Assembly (NCBI RefSeq): GCF_001949145.1
Contig: NW_019091482.1
Location: forward strand, 198,116-262,115
Source: Acanthaster planci
Lineage: Eukaryota; Echinodermata; Asteroidea; Valvatida; Acanthasteridae
Reading direction: 5' to 3'
Length of the DNA: 64,000 nt
The position numbers were made by a program, and so were the translations under genes. The notes beneath the pieces are model-generated. The model did not search any database. It was not told the origin of the DNA and saw only the letters and a list, made by a program, of their open reading frames with translations. Each line of letters opens with the position of its first letter. Positions within the stretch are counted from its first letter, which is position 1. Positions 27,300-39,500 of this stretch are shown piece after piece.

Positions 27300-27590
27300 G
27301 AACCTGTGGAGTACTGGAGCATTGGATTCGTAGTTGGCGGGTAAAGCTCCAGGTCAGTGCGGGTTCGAATCCAGACAAGGGTCATGATGCATGCACCCTT
27401 GCAATACCCGCCCATATCAGAGCTCTGGAAACTGTTTCATCCTTCAAATAAAACAAAACATATTTATTTGCAATCTGAATTTAAATGTCCTTATATCATT
27501 GGTCGTTGTTACCCTTAGCACCATGATCTAGATGGAATGGTGCTATAGAAATCCTGTATTGTTATCATTATCATTATTCCCCAGGGAGCT
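27300..27590 (+). mobile_element. tRNA-derived SINE with LINE-like 3' tail
   Basis: B box GGGTTCGAATCC at 27361-27372 with a weak A box about 50 bp upstream. The 3' end AATGGTGCTATAGAAATCCT followed by GTATTGTTATCATTATCATT resembles tails shared by invertebrate SINEs and LINEs. Confidence 0.55.
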
Positions 27591-30124
27591 GAGATGGTAT
27601 TTGGAGTTTTTCATGGGCCCAGTGAGCAAAGGTAATATAGGTTTTTCCCGACCAATTTCGGAAAATGCACGATCTAATTTGTAAAATAAATTTCAATTTA
27701 GTGTAGATGCTGAAAACAACTTAAAATCTGGTTTCATTTTCGTAATAACAAGCATTCGACTTCGTTTTGCATCCTTCAAATCAATGAATGTGCATTACAT
27801 TTCATTAAATAGGTCACAGATACATGACTGGGATTTTGGATTGACGTATTCCTTGCCAATTACAAAAAATGTGCACTCTTATTCGCTGAAAATCTGTCTT
27901 TTACTGTGACCTTTCGGGAGTATTCATTTTCATTTGCTGTAATTTAAAATCACAAAATATACGTTCAATTTGATTAGAATATAAAAGGTTACACAAATTA
28001 TGACACCACTTTGATAAAAAATGTCATGTAACTCATTTACAGTGTGTTCGTTATCAAACTGTAAAAAAAATTAAGGTTTCTGTGATTGAAACGCAGCACA
28101 AGAAGGAAGGTTCCCTCAGTTCCGGTGTTTATAGATTTCCTACAATAGTCGATAGTTTCCAATGACAACATGAATGGTTATTTAAATCATAAATATTCAA
28201 ATATTTAACCAATCAACTAAACACTTCTAAGAATACAACTTCTGTTGACAAACAAATGAATTCTAATTCTTGGCCAGCCATGCCTTACATGATACGTCAC
28301 GCGAAATCGCCTGCACATTTTCTGAAATAGATTTAGTTCATATCAAGATAAATGCAGGACTGCAGAGGTGCATTCAATTTTGCGCAAAAATGAATGTCAA
28401 TATACAAACCAGTAATATATCAATATCAGGAAATTGAACACTGACTCTAGACGACTGAATGCATCCTCCTTAAAATAGAATTTTTATTTGTTAAGTAGAA
28501 ACGGGGATTTGAATGTTCGTTCTATTTCGCTCAAAAACAAATGTTGGTATTACTAATTCATTTACACATTTTCTGAAATTGGCTGGAAAAACCTGTAATA
28601 TTGGAAAGCACTTTGATAGGTACATAAAAACCCTGTTACCAATTGCACATGCATATAGGCACTGTGCGCGAACTACTAACAACAATTTTGAGAAATGAAT
28701 CATTGTTGGAGATGGCCTCCTATCTTCATTCTCTTCAAAGGGTCAGTTTGCCCGAAAGCATCGACTTCAAAGGGAGTTTAGTCTCGTAGCTGTCTTTACA
28801 CCAAGCATGCTATTGAAGAATAATGATTTTTATATTCACCTGCAAATGTGAGATTGCACCTTTCAAAATATGCGAGATGTTCCGTTGTAACTGTAACTGA
28901 GCTTTGCTATTGGTGTTTTTTCCCTGCACGAATAGGTATTGGTGCAGATGAACCCAAGTACACATAAAAGAAAATAGCCTAACAAATTAATATTCTCTGA
29001 TGTATGTCATTTTATTTCATGTTAATATACAAGTAGATTCCAATATTAAATATATATAAATATAACACTAAGAATCCTTTTTTCCTACCACCTTTGAAAT
29101 ATAGTTGGGATCAGTTACAAAAATTAACAGAAAATGACAATTTTTCTGCAGTGAATTTATATCCATTCAAACAATTGTACCATACTAACAGCAATGTTTT
29201 ACATATTCAATTCATACACGTATGAATTTAGAACTACCCTGCAATAAACTCTCTTATTTCTTGTGCTGTAAAACAGGCCAAGATTAATGCCTACTTTTGT
29301 TGCCCATGATGAAGTCGCAAAAGTCTGAAATTAGTAACCCAAACGGCCCCCACTCCAACAGTGAAGAATTTAGGTCTTTTAGGGTTCAAAATATTGTGAG
29401 GTGACACATATAATTATAAAATTAATGCAGCACGCATGGACCTTTCACAAAGGTCAGATGGAACTTAACAGTCCTCACTGAAGTGTGTTTGAACTTATGT
29501 GCGTTTGCCTGTCATTTCAAAATGAATATTACACTGTCCTGGCTCAAGTTAGATATGGTACCAGGTGCTTCAATTGTCAACTTGGCTTGTCCAGAAGAGC
29601 TTGATTTGAATTTGAAAACATTTGTACACAAAAACTCATGGAATATTTTACAGCTTCCCTACTGCTGTTTACAGATCCTGTTCTCGGGTAATGTTTCATG
29701 CCCTGAGGAATTCAACTAACATTTGCCCCAACGCTGATCCAGCATAAAAGGCAAAACCAAGAGTTCTAGCACAATCTTATTCTTGACATGAATACATTGT
29801 ACGCGAATGTGAATGGATGCTCTAGCGAGATCTGACTAATGTCTTCTACTGATGAACATGTTTATGTGTAGCACAGAATTCACATAAGTGACAAGTTGTA
29901 AATCAAATCAGTCAAGACGTTCACGGCATCAGAAATAGGAGACCTGCTTTACAAAACCTGGGAAAACAGAGAGTTCAGTTGAATACTCAGGTTTTTGAGA
30001 TATCACTGAACAAACATACGGTAACTCTATTCCCTACAGTGGTAAGGCATAGGGCAGGAACACTGTGCACAATCTACATAGGGTCTTGGCACCAGCACAT
30101 GCTTCATGGCAGCTATGGGTCAGC
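27591..30124. other. intergenic, nothing recognised
   Basis: AT-rich DNA with only short frames on both strands (28491-28703 and its shadow; 29483-29719). No gene, RNA or repeat boundary could be supported. Confidence 0.5.
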
Positions 30125-30131
30125 TCAACCT

Positions 30132-30245
30132 CTGGCTGCGGCTAGAATTTAAGCACGAGTCTGTGCCCGTAGGTGGCCACAATCATTTGCAGTAGAGCCG
30201 TGCGTAATTTCAAGCCCTCGCCAAGCGATTTGGACACAGCCTCTG
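30132..30245. mobile_element. partial foldback element, family D
   Basis: GGCTGCGGCTAGAATTTAAG at the left and TTCAAGCCCTCGCCAAGCGA...CACAGCC at the right are inverted and related to the complete copy at 60522-60648. The left arm is truncated. Confidence 0.45.
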
Positions 30246-30741
30246 TCTTCATCTACAACTGCAGTTACTATCAATCCTAATGATAGGTTCCTGGCATCAC
30301 ATCACCTGGGTGCCTGGTGTGGGTGCGGAGATGTGCATAACAGTACATACATTCAAATGGAAGTCAGCTGCACGTGCTCGGTTACGTCTTTATGCCAAAT
30401 GCATGCTAAGCTGTGCACACACACGGTGAGTAACCACCGAAGAGCTGTCATTGCTACGTAAACGTATGCCGTTTCTTGTTCCTGCATGGAGCATATACAT
30501 ACATGTAAATGTACATTAGCTCACACAGGACAAAGAACTTTTCAACGGTAATAAACCAACACCGGTGGGCAGTTGGGTTAAGTCCTTGCCAGAGGTGGAG
30601 AGAAAAGACTGGAGTGTGTGCACAGCATGCCACTTATAACTTGCGACCTTCATCTTGTAGGTGTGGATTCTCATCATGAGGGGGAAATCTACATGTACAC
30701 GTAATACAATTATTGCACAAATAATTCTCAGAGATATACAT

Positions 30742-30966
30742 AATACGGGTGATTCACTATAGTGCGCCACCAAGAGCTTGCAACACGTTGGCCAATCACA
30801 ACACGCAAAATCTGTCGACCCCTTCCAAACGCACACTGGGTCAATAGATTTCGCAAAATCTGTCGACCCCTTCCAAACGCACACTGGGTCAATAGATTTC
30901 GCGCATCGTGACTGGCCAACGCGTTGCAAACTCTTGGAGGTGCACTCTTGTGAATCGCCTGTGTTA
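30742..30966. mobile_element. foldback element, family B copy 2, with 48-bp internal tandem duplication
   Basis: Ends AATACGGGTGATTCAC and the inverse of AACACAGGCGATTCAC; arms contain CACCAAGAGCTTGCAACACG. Within it, a 48-bp unit (30804-30851) beginning CGCAAAATCTGTCGACC is repeated exactly at 30852-30899. Confidence 0.7.
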
Positions 30967-32496
30967 AGATAAACATCAGTTCATACGCCACATGAATAAA
31001 GGTGCTTTGCAGCAGTAAAATACATGTACAAACATACTTTTAAATTATAAATGGTCTACTAACACAGTGTGCAGATGTTGAAAATAAAGCCTCTAGTTTA
31101 GGTTTCAAAATATGCTCAAAAGTAAATTCTACATGCAATCACACAGAGAGAAGGCACGGTGTGCACTGGAAAATCTTCTCTACATATCTCCAATATACCA
31201 TGTACTCTGAGACAAGGGTGCCTGCCCACTATCAAATGTCCACAACCCTTGTTTTCCTCAGTTAACAGCTCTAACCGGCCTATCAGAGAAACAAACCTTG
31301 CCAGCTAATCAGCCTGTGACTAATTTTCAGGTGATTTGTTTACATGGAACAATATTACGAAATTTACACAATAAATGTGGTCCTTTGTGGTCCTTTAATA
31401 CATAACCTGAGAAGAGTTCAATTGTTCCTTTGCCCATTTTTTTCTCTCAGTAAATAGTGGAGAAGCCTTAACTTCTGTTGGGTTTTTTCCCTCACTTTTT
31501 AAATTTCCTATTCCATAATCCCAAATCCCCTAGTCTTTGTTCCTTTTTTCTTACCTGAATGCCACTTTGGTCACTTCTTAAGCTTATATTTTAACAAAAC
31601 TTTGAACCGAGACCTTAAGGCATCAAAGCGGAACAATCAAGACAGACGTCGCGATGACATCAAGTGTCACATTACATCACATTTATCAAGTGAACTACAA
31701 GTACCATTGGGTTCAAACTTCATATGCGCACAGACAAGGAGTGATGTAGCTGAAAAGTGAGATGAAGTCTTGATGACACCATCGCTTTTCTATGAGTGCT
31801 GTATGCATTATTTGCAAAATTCTTTTGCAAAATGTGAGCTTGGCCAACTAAATGCGTGGGTTGTTAGGAAAATTCTGTAAGATCATGATATCTTCAACAA
31901 GAGCAATTTTTTATTCTGACATGTAATTCAATGGATAGGCAGAATCTGAAGTCCTGATCATACATGAACACATGTATGTGTGAAGTGACACCATAATGAT
32001 GTCATCATTTGAACTGTTACTAATTTTTGAGCATTTACTGATTTTTCCAATTGCTTATTTACACATTATTTGAAGTCAAATCCACTTGAAACCCTAACCC
32101 CCAGCCAGAGTTGGCTGGTTGTGCATGTCTCTTTTTTGAAAGTGAGCATTTTGACCAAAATCAATACCAAGTGGAAGTGGTTCAGGGATTGGTTGAATGC
32201 ATGATTCAACTTTGAAAAAACAAAAATTCCAAAAACGTATGCCAGAGGTTTTATGTACATGTGCGTTACAAGCATTTTGATTTTTAAAATTGAATTAATA
32301 GAAATATTTTGGCACTTAGACCTGAAAATAATTACACAGCAGCACATAAAGCTACAAAACCCTCAAAATTTATATTCCATCACAATTAGGCATGGTGGCT
32401 TGGAACGATCACACATGATACGGAACTGATTTTTCATTCAGTTGCACACAGCTTGTCAGATATTTGGAAAGTACGTCTGTAACATCCTGACGTTTC
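30967..32496 (-). other. OSGIN 3' UTR and downstream DNA
   Basis: No further gene. The part nearest 32496 is presumably OSGIN 3' UTR; a 93-codon minus frame at 32066-32347 has no signature. Confidence 0.5.
31909..31914 (-). terminator. candidate OSGIN polyadenylation signal
   Basis: TTTATT on the plus strand, read as AATAAA on the minus strand, about 580 bases after the OSGIN stop, followed on that strand by a T/G-rich tract (TTGCTCTTGTTG). Confidence 0.25.
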
Positions 32497-33529
32497 TTAC
32501 GGGTCAGTAGCATCCTGAAGTTTCTTACAGATGTGGCTTGCGATGGCCAGGGCCCCGCCTTTTGCAAACCGCACAAAGTTATCCCCCACAAGTGGCCCCA
32601 TGGCGTACAAGCCGGTCTCTGCGGTGGACTCCATGGTGTATGGGTTCACCTCAATGGGATTGTGCTGGTAGGTGATAGGGGACCCGTCGGACTGGACACC
32701 CAAGTGGGTGCCGTCATTGGGAAGGAAGGTCAGGTCCGGCCGAGAGCCGATCAGGACCACTGCTACGGACACCCTGACGTACCCGCATGCATTGGGACCC
32801 TTGACAGCGACCCTGTGGCCGGGCTGAAACTCATGCACCGTGTGCTGTGGGAGGCTGATGTAGCTGCGATCTGCAGCCCCCTCCTCCCATCCGCGCTGCT
32901 GCATCATCAGGTGAACTCTGTGATACTCCGGGTACACCGATTCGGGCAGCTTGGAGAAAATCAGTACCTTGTCAAAGGCCGAGCGGCGGAAGGCGTGGAC
33001 AACGGGCACCCCAGCGCTCTGGGCAGCCAAGACAGCATCGGCGGCATTCAGGCCCGATCCTATGATCAGGACCGGGTCCGAGTTGGAGTGCACATCCTCC
33101 TGCTGGATGGCTACCTCCAAATCCTTGACACTGTACAAGACATAAGGCAGGTCCTCCCCGGGCACGTTCAACCGGTTGGGGATGCCCACCATGCCCGTGG
33201 CCAGGATCACGTTGGGTGTCAGCACCGTGAAGGAGTCACAGGCGCTGACCTGCTTCTCGCAGCACGTGGTGTCCCTGAGAAAGTGACCCTTGACCTCAAA
33301 GAGGTTCTGACCTTCGTACTTGCGACAGCGTTGGCACTGGATCTCCGGCTCTCCACTCTCACTGTTAATCACGCGCCTGCCTTTGAGACGTTGGACCGAG
33401 GTGACAAGGGTGTAAGGTCGGAATGATTTCTCCAGGCCCATGGTCTCCACGTACTCTTTGTAGTACCGCCCAACATCTCCCAAAGTAGCACGATTGTCAC
33501 TGCTGTTACAGCACTTCCCCACACGCTTC
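32497..33529 (-). CDS. OSGIN: OSGIN last exon with stop
   Basis: 1033 bp, acceptor TTTCACTTTCAG, TAA at 32497-32499. This single exon encodes two thirds of the protein, including the NADPH-type Rossmann motif GSGLNAADA and the C-terminal MGPLVGDNFVRFAKGGA. Its GC content is clearly higher than the surrounding introns, which also opens a 297-codon antisense shadow frame. Confidence 0.96.
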
Positions 33530-36500
33530 CTGAAAGTGAATAAAACAGAGTAATCTACCAAATGCTGCACAAGAACTTAGTTTACCACTTTTTGCGACAT
33601 ATTGCCAAATCTCAAGATTGGCAACTGGACTCTTACCGTTACATGTATTGTAAGTTCTACGGTTATTATCAAATCCGAACACCAACAAGTTTTCAGTGAA
33701 AACGTGTGTACAAGTACATGGGGTTCTTTCCATTTCTGAATAATTTGAAAGCAATCCCATGCACTACATCGAGTGAACAAAGAAACTGCCTGGAGTAAGA
33801 TTTGTATCTTTATAACCCTTATGTAAGTACCACGTCAGTTTTTCTGCACAGTGCATCGTCTGCTCGACAAATTTGAAAGGAACACATTTTGTGGATTGAG
33901 AAATGAACACACAGAGAACACCAAGGGCAGTACAAACAGTCCTAAAGCAATGACAGTTTTTTGTTTTACATGTTTAATGTAAAAAAGTGTTCATGCTAGA
34001 AAGAAACTCAGGAACAGGAATTGAATTGCTCCCTTGCACAGTCTCAGTTTTCACCAAAACTACAAGCATTTAACATTTGGCATCCGTGTATACATGTAAA
34101 TACATGTACAGGTTTTGGTGCGGTACACATGTACTGGTACATGACCATATGCATATACAGAGGAGGACCCAGAACCATATGCGGGGGGCAACAACTGGTT
34201 GGGTCCCAATAAATTGGACTTTTCACTGGTTACCTTTCATGGCCTTTCTGAGGGGTGAGGTTACATTTTTGGGGCTATTTACATGTTGCCAAGGAACAAA
34301 AACAACACAAACAAAAACAGGCCAGGGAATCAGACTTCGGTACCCTCGTTTTGCATGATGGTCTGTTGGCAAATTTCATGTAGCACCCTTCCCCCTCCCC
34401 ATTCAAAATGGTCTAGCAACACCTGTCACTCTGAACATTTAAAACAAAAAGAAGTACGGTGCAATAACAATGGACGCTCATTGTCAGTGTGCTGTGTTTC
34501 TTTTGTTAGATGTCCGTAGTGTGTGCATGTACATGCAAACTGTCAATTAGATCTTCCCCCAGGCTTTTCTGTGAGTCAGTGTCATGCTTTCTTGCACACA
34601 ATAGACACCAAGGCATCAAGTGAACGGGTGTCAGTTACAAAAGTACACAAATACATGTACACTAAAATGACGTTGTGGCAACTGTGGACAATTTCCATGA
34701 GTGGGGCCCGGTTGAGCATAAAAGTGTTCGTGCTCATTTGGCACGCACACAATGATCCCCGTTTTGTGTGACAGTATTTTTATTTTTGGGGGGGAGAGCT
34801 GTGGTAGGCTTCCTGTCATGGACGATGGATCCCCAAGATAAAAGCTTCAAGGAGTTCAAAATATTGACACAGATACCGGTACATGTACTTTGGGGCGCAA
34901 TGCACGTGACCAGAGGATTTACTCAAGGGAACAAAAGTCCATAAAATAGCACACCCTATGTGACGGGAGTGCTAGTGGCTTGCGTTAGCAGACTCGTGCA
35001 CAGCCCGACTGCCCAGTTCTTGTTTTCTGTTTTTTCCCCCAGAGCAGGCAAAGAACTTGAATTGTTGGAATTCTGCACTGTGGTGCACACATTACATTAC
35101 ATGCAGGGATTCCATGATCCTTCCCCGCACACTGTATCAATAGGCAGCTACAGGAATGGAGACATCATTAGGTTCCTTCCTTCCTTGAATATGCTCACAA
35201 GGCAGTTTTTTTACCACGGGCAAGAGTGTGAAGCTGTGTGCACTGTTCCAGAAGACTGTCACAGGTGCAATAAAACAAGTCAGCCCAGTATGTGGTTTTC
35301 TACTAGAAGAGAGAAATTGAATAATGCTCTACTGTTGCTTTTGTCAACTTTTTTTATAAGCACTACTGCTTTAGAATGTGTGTGCTAATTTCACTCATGT
35401 TGACATGTTTTGTCTAGCAACAAATACAGCAATATCCTTTTTATTGAAGGGGAGGGGGGCTGCAACCAGAGTGCAAAATGGCACCACCTGTCACATCACG
35501 CTCTTAGGCTCTTAATGCAGTAAAGTTCCTAGATAGCTCTCCACAAGGGCGGATCTACCGTAGGAGGGGGAGGAACAGGGGCCATATCTCCCCCCCCCCC
35601 AAAAAAAAAATTGACAGATTTCTTTTTTAAAAATCAATCATGTCAATCAGAGTGCTTAAATGGAGATTGTTTGTATGGACATAACCATTTTGTTCCCAAA
35701 ACTGTTTCCCAGCAGCTGCTTAACCATATGCTGCCGGTTCTAAATTGAAGTTGCATGACAAGTTCCCAGGGAATTTTCACGACTTTCCAAATTGAAGAAT
35801 TTTGAAAATGGAAAATCTTGAAAAATCCCCCAGGTACACGTCACGCAACTTCAAATTTAAACTCTGCAGCATATGGTTAACACACAGTGTTATCAGTCTC
35901 AACAATCCCTAAATCATGCTACACCCCTGTGGACACAAGCCTGGCACTTATTGACTCTCCAAAGCCTAACAACGACCTTTGATCCAGCAGTTAAGGATGC
36001 TTACAGAATAGGTCTGATATCTTATTAATCAAGCATTAATATAAAGTAAATATTTGCGCCAACAATCCTCTTAAGCAGTGTACATGTACATCCATCAAAG
36101 CTACGGCACCTGTGCGGCTTAGGTTTTTTGAAGCTTGATTTTTTCTTAATGTACTTTTCACACAAAACTGCCATAGTGTACAAACACATGAACATCTACT
36201 GCAAAGTTTCCCTTTTCCAGTGAAAATGAAGCAATGTCGGTGGTCCAAAAAGGAGGGGGTTTTTTTTGTAGCTGACAGCATTTCCACTGCTCCGAATTCA
36301 ATCCACAATCCTGGCTTTGTGTATTCTCTTAACTTTCCATCTTCATGTATAGTCCAAATGCCCATTTCCTTCCTCACTGCAGAAGATGTAATCTATACAC
36401 TACAGAGAAAGACGGCAGCTCCTTACTAACTTCCTTAAGTCAATACAGAAGCTTACAAAAAGAAAAGTACGTAGACGGGGCATTGCCGGAAATGTTTAAT

Positions 36501-39500
36501 ATAACTTTGCACAATCTGATTGATCACGAATGAAAAATGGCAGTCCACAAATCAACTTGTGCCTGACAAACAGGTATTATGACGCCATCTGCTGCACAGT
36601 GAGCAGTGTGCAAAAAGCGGTCTGAACGCCCTTCTGCCGCACCCACGCGACAAAGTACTCAATAAAATTTTACAAATGGTCACGTCTGTGTTTACAGTTC
36701 CTTCTGCATGTGCTGTCAGATGTACATGTACATGTTGCTGTCAGATGTACATGTACATATTGCTGTCAGATGTACATGTACATGTTGCTGTCAGATGTAC
36801 ATGTACATGTTGCTGTCAGATGTACATGTACATGTTGCTGTCAGATGTACACGTACATGTAAACGTGTACAGGTACACTGCACACAACAAATGCACGTAA
36901 GTCGGGTCTTGCTACACCACTGAGGATAGGATATTGTGTTTCCCCCGTGACCATAATATAACACTCTCCCACAGACTGACCACAGGCACTGACGAATGAG
37001 GACAACAGACTGACCACCGAGGACCTAAGGAAACCCCCTTTGTTCCCTTTGTGTTCTGTCCTCAGTGGTAAAGCCACACACATTATGCAGATCGTTCAGG
37101 TACATGTTTTTAAACATGTTCACTATAAGCCAAAAATGCTGTCTGGAAAAGAGCCTTTTTAAATTTTTTGTCAGACTAATGGCGACTGTTGAAGAAACAC
37201 TCATGTTTAGGCATTCAATATACATAGTTGCAATAAAGTCATGCATGATCTGGTAGATGATGGCTGCTAGTAGTGAATGTGCAGCTGTTGAACAGTTTTC
37301 GGACCCCAAACGCAGACGGTGTGTGCATTTGAGACCTGGCTCCATTTACCTGTACTCTGCCACCCAGTCGGAGAAGTTGACACCTGGAAGTTCCATCCAT
37401 CTGCCTTGGCTCAGGGTACGCACCGAGTCGTCCATGTCCTGCAATGAAGCCAGGGCCAGATGGTGCTTTTTAAGACTAGCAAAAACTTGCCTGTCACAAC
37501 TGTGCTAAGCGTCTAACACTAGTTGAAGTCTTACAGTGTCTTCAGAACACTGGCACTTGATTTGGTGTATGTTAAGGTATCCACTCACCCACAGAGAGTT
37601 CTGAGATGGTCACTTAAAACTGTGGGCTTTAGCCAGTACCCCCAAGGACTACAGGCCAGGACATAATTATGTGTAGCCCTACACCTTAGGGGTAAACACA
37701 GTACTGCCTTCCACCTCATAAAATACATAGACCTCTAATGTAGGGCAGTCATCTTGCTTTTCTACAATGTAACTAATTTGAGGAGGGAAGGAAAAATAGT
37801 ATGTTCCCTTTATAAGCATATGCAGTCTTAATACTATTGTCAATGGGTCTACGGGGAACAAGACAAACATGGCAGCATCATCATAAAGGTCTACTACTGC
37901 ACATTGAAAGCCAACCCCTGTATCTCAGAAGTACATGAACACTGTGAACAAAAAATGTACAGTCCAACATTCAATAAGATCTTGCCCTGCACTTCGTCAT
38001 CTGGTCTCCCCCTTTCCCCTTTGCAGAAAGAAGTTGCCAACTGCCCCCTCCCCCCACAGAGTCAGCCTACAGGTACCTACCCTCCATGAGCCTCCAGGAG
38101 GCCCTCTGCCCAGCACCCTGTGGGCCACCGCTTTGGCTGGATGGTACCTCCATTCCAGGCGGGATTTCTCATCATCAACCAAATCGGCATTGGGCTGGTA
38201 CAGATTGTCAAACAGAACCGCCACCGGATTGTGAGATCTGCCTTCCAGACCGCTGCTCAAGAATTCCAGATCCTAACAAATGCGCACACAGGAAAGTGAC
38301 AAGATTTATATGGGGTTCAGTCTTGTTTGATTCATACAGTGAGTTAAAAATAACACATTCCTGGCATAACTACCTTAATGCTATCTACAGAGGTTCTATT
38401 CAAAATCATGTACAATTTCAGAACATTTATGAAAGCAAAAGTGCACGTCAGAATAATTTATGATGTCCCACATCATTTCTCCCCAAATTTCAGCACAAAC
38501 TAAAGAAAAGAGTGCAAGAACGGACCCCCAACCGTCATCCTTTCACGAACTACCTTGAGCTATCAATACCAGTTTCACATTTTCATCAAGTACAAACCCC
38601 GTCCAGAATATGGCAACTTGGGGTGCCCATCCACTTTTAAGGTGACATATCAGAACCGTTTTGATGCCTCATGGGCTGTTTGACCTTTGAAATCAGCTCA
38701 GATAAAGCGCCTTCTTTGATACTCAAGAGCCCCTCCATGGATGAGCAACACTCCAGGATTTTTCTCTTAGTACGGGTACCATTACCAAGGTTTGTAAAAA
38801 AACCTACCCTAATAAACATTCTAGAGGAAACATCGTTCGACACATGTACTGGGGTTGGTGATGAAAATCAAATGCCCCGAGTTTTACATATAACTTACAT
38901 GTATGATGTAATTTTGAGCAGGGATACAATGTACATGTACCTGGGTTATTCCATGAAGTTGGATAACAAAGTGTGACTGAGGAGCTCAGCTGAAATTTCA
39001 AATTCACTCATGTGTCATTTTCCCCCCCAAGTTTTGACACATTATTAACTGTGTTTCTCAAGACTAGTAATACATGAACTTCTGCAATAACTTAGGCAGA
39101 CAAGAAGATACTCAGGTACTGTATTATGAATCACGTAGCAGGTTGTGGATGCAATTAACACAGAAACCACACTGAGTTTCAGTGCACCGCGGAGATTTCT
39201 CTGAGTAGCAATATGTTTTGAAGATTTGTTATATTCTAAATATTGGCAAGTATCCCAACAAAAATAAAACGATAAAGAAGGGAATTATACCACAAGAACG
39301 AATGTCAGGGTGGGTACCGGTACATGCCTTCATTTTGGGAGAATTTTCCAGACAGGGTACCGTGTGGTCGGGCTGAGCATTTCCCTGTATTCGGTTGGCA
39401 TGGTCCCTGATGGTACGGTTCAAACGAAGTGTAATCTTTGTGGCCATATACGGCCGCATGGATGGCAATATTTGTGTTGATCTTGACCATATTTTCCCTG

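Larger units (their letters stand above)
33530..37349 (-). other. OSGIN intron 4
   Basis: Contains a family C hairpin (35722-35880), C-run and A-run at about 35590-35610, and the 25-bp tandem array (36711-36860). A 142-codon plus-strand frame at 34960-35388 shows no family motif and is probably chance. Confidence 0.6.

Noticed and set aside
32533-33426. 297-codon plus-strand frame
   Set aside because: Antisense shadow of the GC-rich last OSGIN exon; its translation has no family motif.
34960-35388. 142-codon plus-strand frame in OSGIN intron 4
   Set aside because: No recognisable domain or splice context; the sequence looks like ordinary intron.
36711-36860. CRISPR-like array
   Set aside because: Contiguous 25-bp repeats without unique spacers, in a eukaryotic intron.
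36676-36923. Plus-strand frames rich in MYMYMLLSDVHVHV
   Set aside because: Translation of the 25-bp tandem repeat, not a protein.
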